This document shows, piece by piece, positions 56,108 through 64,000 of a stretch of 64,000 nucleotides of DNA. This DNA comes from Leptodontidium sp. MPI-SDFR-AT-0119. Its lineage: Eukaryota > Ascomycota > Leotiomycetes > Helotiales > Leptodontidiaceae. The DNA lies in assembly GCA_020726505.1 (NCBI GenBank), contig JAHLEZ010000010.1, positions 2,542,001 through 2,606,000 of the forward strand, written 5' to 3'. Within the stretch, counting starts at the first letter, position 1. Every line of letters begins with the position of its first letter. The notes beneath the pieces were generated by a model, which did not search any database, was not told where the DNA came from, and worked only from the letters and a program-made list of their open reading frames with translations. A program made the translations under genes and the position numbers.

Positions 56108-57274
56108 ATGACCCCAACTACGACTCGTCAATGGTCCATCCAGGGCCAGACCGGCTTCGATAATTTGAAGTTCAACGCCAGCGCCCCTATCCCCAAGCTC
56201 GGCGACCATGATGTCCTCGTCAAGATTCACTACGCTTCCCTGAACTACCGGGATCTCGCTATCCTCAAGGTTGGTGTCCCTCCACTCTCTCTCCTCTTTC
56301 AATGGCACCACTAACACACTATCTATAGAATAACTACCCATTCCCCTTGAACCTCCCCGTTGTGCCCGGCTCCGATGGGGCCGGTGAGGTGGTCGCGGTC
56401 GGGCCCCGGGTGACCAGGTTTAAGGTGGGTGACAAGGTCGTTACCCTCTTCAACCAGGGACACCAGGCCGCCTCATTGACCATTCCCTCTGCGGCAACCG
56501 GTCTCGGCGGCGTCTTGGATGGCACCCTGACCGAGTACAGCGTCTTCGACCAGCTCGGCTTGGTCGAGATGCCCTGCACCTTGAGCTTCCAAGAGGCAGC
56601 CACCTTGTCCTGCGCCGCCGTAACTGCCTGGAACGCGCTCTTCGGCCTGGAGGGCAAGCCGCTGAAGGCCGGCCAGGTCGTCTTGACCCAGGGGACGGGC
56701 GGTGTTTCCATCTTCGCAGCGCAGGTACGCATGCTCTCCCTCCTCCCTCCTCGGCCTTTCTGGCTCAATCTAACGTGCACAGTTCGCCCTGGCTGCGGGC
56801 GCCACCGTGATTGGCACGACGAGCAGCGCCTCTAAAGCAGAGATCCTCAAATCCCTCGGCGTGCAGCATGTCATCAACTACCGTGACGATCCCGACTGGG
56901 GCGAGACGGCCCGGCAGCTAACACAAGGCAAGGAGGGCGTTGACTTCGTAATTGAGGTCGGCGGGGTGACAACGATCAAGCAGTCCCTGAAGGCGATCAA
57001 GATTGACGGCGTTATCGGCATCGTCGGCTTCGTGGGAGGTAACACGCCTGATCAGCCTTCGTTCATGGACGTCCTGTCGCAGATCTGCACGGTGCGGGGC
57101 CTGTACGTCGGCAGCCGGCTCCAGTTCGAGGACATGAACCGCGCCATCGACGCCAATAACATCAAGCCCATCGTCGACAGGGCGGTGTTCTCTCTCGAGG
57201 AGCTCAAGGAGGCCTATCAGTACATGTGGGACCAGAAGCACTTCGGCAAGCTTACGATCAAGGTGGCTTCTTAG
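56108..57274 (+). CDS. Zinc-less medium-chain alcohol dehydrogenase / quinone reductase-like oxidoreductase (349 aa, 3 exons)
   Basis: NAD(P)H-linked oxidoreductase of the medium-chain dehydrogenase/reductase family, probably cytosolic; the substrate cannot be told from sequence. Exons are 56108-56269, 56329-56724 and 56783-57274, with both introns in phase 0 (59 and 58 bases) and CTAAC branch sites. Residues 1-150 form the GroES-like fold: VKIHYASLNYRDLAI has Asn-Tyr-Arg where zinc enzymes have the Cys ligand, then PVVPGSDGAGEVVAVG and GDKVV. No structural four-Cys loop is present. GTGGVSIFAAQFALAAGA, spanning the second intron, is the Rossmann dinucleotide motif, followed by VIGTTSS, which favours NADPH by family rule. 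The tail FGKLTIKV is typical. Length is normal for the family. Neighbours give no pathway hint. Confidence 0.92.
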
Positions 57275-57958
57275 AGGAAAATGTGCCTTGCGGATAGGGT
57301 GCGCGTCTGTTGATGATTATGATGTTGTCGATTGCGCATTGCAGATTAAAATGAATGTGATATAGGGTAAAGCTTGCAGTTGCATAAACACTTCTATAAG
57401 AAGCCTGATTAAATCCCATTGAAGGCCTTGTTTCCTACTGCTACCCAAATAAGGTCGCAGGATCATACAGCGCCAAGTATCTAGAACTGTAGTATATACA
57501 TTTGTTTGCTTGTATTTCGGTATCACGTACTATTTTAAAATTAAATATGGGGATATTAACGGGGTTCTATACATTGTTTTTGCGATTTGAATAACCATAC
57601 ATAGACGTGACAATACAAATCTGCAAGCTGTTTAAAACCGCATATGGTCTTTCTACTGTTACTCGTAGCCAGAAAGCCTTCTTTAGCACATGGTGAACAT
57701 TCTTCCTCGCTCATCCTATCTAAGGTGGCTTAGAACTGGGGATCCACATTCCTTTCCGACCTCCTTGGTTACACAAGGATCATTTGAATCATATCTAGAC
57801 TCTTTTTTAATAGGAAAGAGCTAGATACATTGACTTAGAGTTCCAGCTATGACACGCCATAATGTAATGCTTGTATATATGGATTTTCTCCCTCTAGATA
57901 CTTTTATCCAACATTTGCCTTCTAGTCGTATCTGCGGCAGCAGTCTCGAATCGCATCC
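57275..57958. other. Intergenic region between the dehydrogenase and the small unknown gene
   Basis: Normal composition at first, then mildly AT-rich (about 57,490-57,900). A TGTATATATGG sequence about 85 bases before the next start codon could be a TATA element. Short minus-strand frame here is not supported. Confidence 0.45.
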
Positions 57959-58474
57959 ATGGTTATCGTCACAGACACCGCAAAATTCCTTCTACATCAG
58001 TGGAAACATTCAGGAGCATTAGTGCCCCCACCATTCTCGAAGGAGGCCTCGAATCTGAACCTCGTAGAAAGACATGTGCAGACTTTTGCTCCAGACTTTC
58101 AAAGTGGGCGACGACAATTGAACATCTACCGTGGATCTCCAACCACTCTTCTTCTACTTTACTTTGGACACATCAACCGAGTTCTTATCCGGACTCGCCT
58201 GGCCCAACTCGAGAAGATTGGCAGCTCTTTCGACAAGGCTGATACGGAATTGATCAAAAAGCTTTGCGATAGTCTATCTATTACGGATAAAACGAAAATC
58301 ATACACTTTATTACGAGGATCTCGGACGACAAGAAGTTAGATGATAAGAAGTTGGATGATAAGAAGGTGGAGAATAAGAAGATGGATGATAGGGAGGTGG
58401 ATAACAAAAAGGTGGATGATAGGTGGATGATGAGTCGGAACGAGTTGATATCATTTTCGACTATGATTTACTAA
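57959..58474 (+). CDS. Small unknown protein with charged pentapeptide repeats (171 aa)
   Basis: Single-exon frame starting in CCATGG context. Residues 1-120 look like an ordinary soluble, mostly helical domain (for example IYRGSPTTLLLLYFGHINRVLI and ITDKTKIIHFITRI). Residues about 121-155 are tandem pentapeptides of the DDKKL, DDKKV, ENKKM, DDREV type, encoded by a 15-base repeat. There is no signal peptide. I do not recognise the family. It lies next to decayed repeat DNA and a hairpin, so it could also be a gene remnant. Real coding is likely because of normal codon use before the repeats, but not certain. Confidence 0.55.
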   Translation: MVIVTDTAKFLLHQWKHSGALVPPPFSKEASNLNLVERHVQTFAPDFQSGRRQLNIYRGSPTTLLLLYFGHINRVLIRTRLAQLEKIGSSFDKADTELIKKLCDSLSITDKTKIIHFITRISDDKKLDDKKLDDKKVENKKMDDREVDNKKVDDRWMMSRNELISFSTMIY

Positions 58475-58577
58475 CAATCAAGTGTCACCCACAGGTTATG
58501 GCATATTCTATTGCAGTCGAAGGTTCAGATTTGACCATTAAGCCGCTTTTCCATCCAAACAGAGTTTTAAATGACTA

Positions 58578-58615
58578 GACTAGACTAGAATAACACGTAT
58601 TATTCTAGTCTAGTC
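58578..58615. repeat. Perfect 15-base inverted repeat (hairpin)
   Basis: The arm GACTAGACTAGAATA (58578-58592) pairs with its complement at 58601-58615 across an 8-base loop, ACACGTAT. A further copy of ATTATTCTAGTCTA follows near 58632. It marks the switch from genic to AT-rich decayed DNA and may be the end of a small transposon; I found no partner end. Confidence 0.75.
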
Positions 58616-58639
58616 AAATGATTTTCACTATTATTCTAG

Positions 58640-59625
58640 TCTAATTAACTAATTAGCTAAATAGCTTAATTAATAATTAAATAGTTATAAATAATAGTTA
58701 TATAATTAACTCTCAATTATATTTTAAGCTTAAATTCGAAATCTATACCTATTTAAGTAAAGCTCCCGCGATTTTGCTTATTAAGCAAGAGTACGATAAG
58801 GATCCTTCGAGAATTAGCATTATACTTTTAGACTTTTCTAAAGTATTAATAATTATTTATTAACGTATTATAAATACTAATAAGTGTATTTATAATACTT
58901 TAAAATATAAAAAATCTTTTAGATTAGACAGTTTATTACTTAGTATTTTTGTTGATTTGATTATTATAAAAAGAGCTAATATCTCGTCTTTAATCGGATT
59001 TCTTTTCTTTAAATAATACTTTAAATACTTATAATAACCTAACTTATTTATTATATTATATTAATTAACATTTATATACTTATTATATACTTTAAAATGT
59101 CTTAATCAACTTCAATTGCTAAGAATATTAAGCAAAATGCCGAAGACTTTAAATTAAACCCTCTTGAATTATAAGCTCTTATTTTTGGACTAAAATATCT
59201 TAAAAAAGAGCTTGAAAAGCGAAAAAGTAACCCTAAATTACTCGAAAATTATCGAACTATTATAATTATATACTTAATGCTTAGTTATAAGTAAGTTACT
59301 CTATTAAACCTTAAATTATATATATATATATATATTAATAATAAATATAATATGAAATAGACTAATTAAGTTGTTAATAAATCGACAAGTAATTATCTTA
59401 ATCACTTTCGATATAGTTATAAAAGTATTAACGTAAATTCTATTCAAGCTAGTATTAGTTAAAGTATAGAAACCCTTATTCTAATAACTTTAATTAAACG
59501 ATTATTTACTAATAATTAAATTATTAAAAGAAATTACCGATTCGAGTTAACAAAGCTTAAAGCAAAGCTTTTTTAGTTAATAAAGCTTAGTTAATATAAG
59601 ACCGCAAGCCTTTATTATAACTTAC
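58640..59625 (+). other. RIP-like AT-rich segment with one decayed coding remnant
   Basis: From ATG at 59097 a frame reads MS-stop-STSIAKNIKQNAEDF, then LNPLEL and FGLKYLKKELEKRK to about 59290. Stops sit at expected Gln codons. A weaker continuation to about 59600 suggests a longer former gene. I do not recognise it; a DNA-binding or transposon-associated protein is possible. The remainder is featureless AT-rich sequence. Confidence 0.45.
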
Positions 59626-59800
59626 TGTTAGTTTAATAATCGTCACGCTTTAGTCACATGCTCGCTTATCGAGCATTTAAGGAGAGCTCTGTACGAGAGC
59701 TCTCCTTCCCTTGAATACACATTTTGCCACACAGGATTTTACCCCTTAAATGTGTCGATTCTTCACCGGAATACGTGGTACCACCCGAGTTCGACCGACA
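59626..59800. mobile_element. Solo LTR of the miniature LTR family, with CTTAC target duplication
   Basis: 175 bases, the inverse orientation of the LTRs at 42017-42191 and 43156-43330. It has the same ends (TGTTAG... on this strand, GACCGACA) and shares the blocks ATTCTTCACCGGAAT, GGTACCACCCGAGT and AGGATTTTACCCCTT in complement. Perfect CTTAC copies lie at 59621-59625 and 59801-59805. The sequence has diverged by base changes and small indels, so this insertion comes from an older or different subfamily copy. Confidence 0.85.
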
Positions 59801-59805
59801 CTTAC

Positions 59806-61629
59806 TTTAAGCGACTACTTTTAAACTTTATTATTTCAAATAATATATTGTTTTACGTTATAACTATGTCACGATTTGAAGGATCACGTGTATCTTAGCC
59901 CTAAGGCTCGGTAGCCTTACTACATAGAGAAGCCAAGACACGAATAGAATTATAAGACTAAGGGTCACGTGATAATATAGAGCTTTTAGAACTTTAGGAT
60001 CTAAGGCATCTGGTAAGCTTGCCTGAGTGCGGGGTATGTATTGATCTTCGGGACGTGCACGCTAAAATAGCCTCTCTTTCATATGAGAGCGCAGGTTCTA
60101 ACCCTAACCTTTATCGTTCTCTGCCTTCCTAATTAAGATTAAAGACTCTTTGATATCTCACAACATCTAGTGAATTCTCATCATTTGCTCCCCTCTAAAC
60201 GAACCACTTTCCAACAAAATAACTAGTTCCCCTCTTTATCTACTACGTTCGTTCTGTCTCTACTTTATAACTGCAAATGCAGCCGAGTTTGTTCCGCTAA
60301 TTCTCCATACCTTAGCCGTTCCCAAAGCTGCAGGCGGTATGCTCCACTGCTTCGCGGATGTACATTTGTCCTCTAAATGACAAGATCGTCCCTATCCAAC
60401 GAATGAGCACGGCGGATCCCTCCGCTTCGACGGCTCAGAATATCGAGAACGCAAAGTGTAAAAATGCTGGCACGGGCTCGAGATAAGGGAATTCCAGAGG
60501 GCCCGATGCGGTAAAAGCTGTTCAAGCCTTTCCGCCAAGCCAGCTAATGAGCGGCCAAGGTTCTCCCCACAAAGCTTGTTCTGCCGCCTGGGCCCCTGTC
60601 TGCTCCGGCAAGCCACTGATAAGACTCGGAGACGACATTGGCCGTGGAAGCATTCAGAACAGCCGCCATCCCAACGTCAACCCACGCACCGAGTGACATC
60701 TGCACACAATTTTATGTGCAATGAAGAGGCGCAGATAACAGCTCTCTTACCCATAGGCTCAGAAGCTCTCATAGTAGGCTATTGACGCATTGGGCAATTT
60801 GGATTGGCTCAAAGCGCTGATATCATCGAGCACGGAGCATACCAGGTCCGGGTCGAGGTTGGCGACACCTGCGCCACCGCTTCGCGTTCAGTGCTTCTGT
60901 TGCTCAGAGTCCGTCGAGGCTGGCTGAGGGAGAAGGTTATTAAACATAAGAATCAACGGTCGTCTTGGCGGTGGCTGCACCCCGCAGTCAGCAAGGCTTA
61001 AGAGGACGTCGTTTCAAAACTTCAGACGAAAGAATGGATAGACAAGAGCTCAAGAAAGAACAGGAGAAATCTACGGATCCAGCGTCCCGCAAAAACCGCG
61101 CAGGAGCATGTCACCAGCGCGAAGCTTCACTGCAACTCATCCGGCTCCCACAGACGTGGCATCGGATGGGACGATTTTAGCCGTATTGTGCAACACAGCA
61201 CCACTTCCTTCAAACACGAGCTTGTCACTTCCTGAGAGCATGTGCTCATGCCCTTGCCCTTGCCTGACCACTCGCACCTTCCCATGTTCAAAAGGCGGCT
61301 GCCAGGCCGTATCCGGCCCGTGTTATGTTCATCCATTATTCAAGGATGGCATGATCCCAATGATGGCCATAGGTCGACCGAGCTCCAGATAACGGATAAG
61401 CCAGCGGAGCTTCTTATAAGCTCCCTCGGCCTGCTCAACTTTTTCAGAGCGTTTTTCCAGAGCGTCGCTGTTCTCGAAGGAAAGCTGTGCCCTTCATTCC
61501 TCCGTCCAGAATCTCCTCACCTCTGGCAGTTCGTCGCACTTCCGAGAAGCTGCGCATTGGATCGGCTCGTCTGAGAAAGTAATTGGGTGCGTATCAACAC
61601 TTCTAGGTTTCATTGAGCTACCCCTCACC
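59806..61629. other. Long upstream region of the ammonium transporter; no gene supported
   Basis: Contains two CACGTG sites about 85 bases apart (near 59885 and 59967). HGATAR-type GATA sites occur near 60482, 60618, 60734, 61388 and 61395. Short frames across 60.4-61.5 kb overlap each other in several phases and show no conserved domain. Composition is normal from about 59,900. Confidence 0.5.
61387..61400 (+). promoter_or_regulatory. Tandem GATA sites upstream of the ammonium transporter
   Basis: AGATAACGGATAAG holds two GATA cores one base apart, about 240 bases before the start codon. In filamentous fungi, closely spaced HGATAR sites are bound by the nitrogen regulator AreA/NIT2, and ammonium permease genes are classic targets. 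The site is seen directly; function here is inferred. Confidence 0.5.
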
Positions 61630-63215
61630 ATGGCGGCCAATTTCACCAGCGACTGGTTGGACACCGGAGACAATGCGTGGCAGTTGACGGCAGCGTCACT
61701 TGTCGCGCTGCAAAGTGTGCCGGGCCTCGTCGTCCTGTAAGTAACCACAAAGAACCTCACTTGGGCATATTCTAACAGACAATCTTAGATATGCTGGCAT
61801 TATGCGCAGTAAATGGGCGATCAACAGCGCATTCATGGCCTTCTACGGTTTCGCCGCTACGCTCATTGTCTGGGTTCTCTGGGCCTACAAGATGGGATTC
61901 GGTATATACATGTTACCCTTCGTCGGACGGCCTGGTCCCGTCGTGACCATGGCGCAAGAACTCGGGCAATCCTGCTTGCCATCCGCCGGTCTCTGCCAGA
62001 ACTTCCCTCTCAGCACCATGATATATTTCCAGTTTGTTTTCGCTGCCATTACCATTGTCATCATGGCAGGTGCTTTCCTTGGCCGCATGAACTTTTACGC
62101 ATGGATGATCTTCGTTCCTCTCTGGATCACGTTTTCTTATACAGTTGGAGCCTACAGTCTTTGGGGAGGCGGATTCCTCTTCCAGCGAGGCGTGATCGAT
62201 TATTCCGGTGGATATGTCATTCATTTGTCTTCCGGAACAGCTGGTTTCGTAGGAGCCCATTGGATCGGCCCGCGCTTGGTAGCTGACCGCGAAGATTCGC
62301 GTCCAAATAACATCCTCTGTGTCTTGATCGGAGCAGGCATCCTCTGGATCGGCTGGAATGGTTTCAATGGTGGTGATCCATATGCCGCTTCCGCAGATGC
62401 TGGTGCAGCAGTTCTCAACACCAATGTCGCAACTGCTATGTCTCTCCTCTGCTGGACAATCTGCGATATGATCTACTTCAAGAAGCCGTCCGTTATTGGC
62501 GCAGTGCAAGGCATGATCACTGGTCTTGTAGCCATCACTCCTGCAGCTGGTGTTGTTGCCGGATGGGGAGCAATCTGCATTGGCTTTGCCAGTGGCACAA
62601 TCCCGGTACGTCCCTTTACACACCCATTCATCTAATCAGCAGCTGACTTAAAATTTGCAGTGGGCAAGCATGAACATAATGGGCAAAAAAATCGCCTACT
62701 TCCGTAAGATCGACGACACACTCGGCGTCGTCCACACCCACATGGTCGCCGGCTTCGTCGGCGGGATGTGCGTCGGTCTCTTCGCGACCATCGAAGGTTG
62801 CGCAGCATTCGGCCTCACCAACCCCGGCGGCGCAATCGAGGGCAATGGCAAGCAAGTATACCTTCAACTCTACGGCGCGCTCTTCGTCATCGGGTGGAAC
62901 ATCGTGTGGACATCCCTCATTCTATGCTTCATCAAATATGTATGTCGCATTCCATTGAGGATGAGCGAGGCAGAGTTACTGGCGGGCGACGATGCGATCC
63001 ATGGCGAGGCAGCATATGTCCTTGGTCCGTGTGGGGCGCACGAGCATTTGCTCGCCGGCCACTATATCAAGAGGGCTGAGACGGAACCAGGCGAGTTGGG
63101 CATGGGAGGTGCGATTATCGGACATGATCCGCATGCTGGGGCAATCGCGCCAGTGCACGAGAAGAAGAGCGCTGCTGACAGTGGAACTGGGCCCTCGGAG
63201 ATCAAGCATGATTGA
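61630..63215 (+). CDS. Ammonium transporter, Mep/AmtB/Rh family (492 aa, 3 exons)
   Basis: Plasma-membrane ammonium permease. Exons are 61630-61736, 61789-62605 and 62661-63215. The introns (52 and 55 bases) have GT-AG ends with CTAAC or CTGAC branch sites. The start is in CACCATGG context. Multiple hydrophobic membrane segments fit the family's 11 spans. Channel residues are present: Asp173 in IDYSGG and pore His181 in YVIHLSSG (the Mep2-like state, not the Glu of yeast Mep1/Mep3), and the second pore His at 335 in [15 protein letters not shown] is the family signature. The cytosolic tail from about 400 has the conserved [12 protein letters not shown] segment that gates transport, followed by a less conserved end. 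It resembles the high-affinity MepA/Mep2 group of Aspergillus-like fungi, but I do not assign a symbol. Confidence 0.95.
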
Positions 63216-64000
63216 TTCAGTTTGCTTTACAAAGCTTGGATGAGGTTGCGAAGTCGATATTCGGGTTGCTTTTGAAGAGGATGATTGTTGAGCATTGCAT
63301 GAGTTGGTAGGAGGAGGAAATTGAGATGATACCATTTCGCTACTTTGAGTAATAATTTTAAATACATACGCCATGTTACTAGACAATCGTTTTCCAAAAA
63401 CACTTAGTAAAATAAAAACCAATTCTAATATGTTTGGAAACATTTTTTCTTCTTTCCACTGAGAGGTAGAGGAGCTGGATTTGGTAATGCAGCACGTGCC
63501 GACACAAACATCAGCAAAGATGAGGGTATTGGTTACCGACCCTGATTACCCATCGAAATGACAAAGGGCAGCTCCATCATCCAATCATAACGAAACATCG
63601 GCGAGTTGACCCATTCAGCGAATCAAAAGCCATCATCACTCGTCCTCGCTTCTGATCAGAGTCACGGGAACTCCTCCACCCCCCCCCCCCCCCCCCCCCC
63701 CTTTTTTTTTTTTAATACAGACTAGATCTACCTGCTGGAAATCCCTTTCAAAATACGTAAGTCGTATCCTATATGCAGCGATATGGTTATGGAGAACTTG
63801 CTAGCAAGACCGCGAGTATGAAGCCTTAGGGGAAAGGAGGAACTGGTGAGGAGACGTGAGAGTGCGTCTCTGGCTTGTGAAGTAACGGGTCCTTTGAAAA
63901 AGTTTCCAATAAGAATCCCACAAAGTGCTGCCCTTTCTCGCATTTTTGGAGTGAGTGATGGAGATACTACTCACTGAGAGTAACAAGGTTGTGGTCTATC
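63216..64000. other. Downstream region of the ammonium transporter; no gene supported
   Basis: Likely 3' untranslated region followed by intergenic DNA. Two short minus-strand frames near the end overlap each other and are not convincing. A C/T homopolymer tract interrupts it. Confidence 0.45.
63679..63713. repeat. Homopolymer tract: 23 C followed by 12 T
   Basis: Uninterrupted C run at 63679-63701 followed by T run at 63702-63713. On the complement this is an A12-G23 purine tract capable of quadruplex or triplex formation. Its exact length is doubtful in any assembly. Confidence 0.9.

Noticed and set aside
60080..60125. tRNA-like CTCTC...GAGAG stem with GGTTCTAACCC
   Set aside because: The T-stem and acceptor stem do not pair and the anticodon loop has eight bases.
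61913..62623. 236-aa open frame on the minus strand
   Set aside because: It is the antisense shadow of the ammonium transporter exon, with no domain and biased composition.
1..64000. Starship giant transposon or secondary-metabolite cluster
   Set aside because: No tyrosine-recombinase captain, polyketide or peptide synthase, or terminal direct repeats of such a unit seen in the window.

Overview
The window looks like a chromosome segment from a filamentous ascomycete (Pezizomycotina). Genes carry short GT-AG introns of about 50 to 60 bases with CTAAC or CTGAC-like branch sites. Most of the repeated DNA shows the C-to-T and G-to-A decay of repeat-induced point mutation (RIP). The tell-tale sign is reading frames recognisable as transposon proteins whose stops sit where Gln, Arg or Trp codons are expected. 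I cannot name the species. Layout: (1) 1-5.3 kb, RIP-decayed retroelement DNA and AT-rich spacer. (2) 5.3-15.1 kb, an undecayed island of five genes in strictly alternating orientation (- + - + -). Four encode P-loop GTPases with coiled coils. The fifth (7167-8699) lacks the GTPase domain but keeps the middle and tail regions shared by three of its neighbours. (3) 15.1-17.3 kb, AT-rich spacer with degenerate tandem repeats and a tRNA-Asn-like sequence. (4) 17.3-52.6 kb, a desert of nested transposons that can be untangled by target-site duplications (TSDs). It holds copia and gypsy elements, a Tc1/mariner element, a piggyBac-like element, solo LTRs and a young miniature LTR element. (5) 52.7-55.1 kb, a decayed Helitron-type helicase split by a solo LTR. 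(6) 55.8-64 kb, ordinary genic DNA: a zinc-less medium-chain dehydrogenase/reductase, a small unknown gene with charged pentapeptide repeats, a hairpin, a solo LTR, and a Mep2/AmtB-type ammonium transporter behind a GATA-rich upstream region. The strongest candidate for an undescribed system is the GTPase island. Its genes pair into two divergent promoter regions (6840-7166 and 10393-10953) and two tight convergent junctions. Four proteins share a tryptophan/glycine-containing middle domain between coiled coils plus a helical tail, and one of these has no GTPase domain. That resembles a self-assembling GTPase set with a non-catalytic partner. The function is unknown, and any immune or incompatibility role is inference. 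The nested transposons are dead or decaying. The exception is the 1.3-kb miniature LTR element at 42017-43330, whose two LTRs are identical base for base as read. A solo LTR of the same family lies at 59626-59800.
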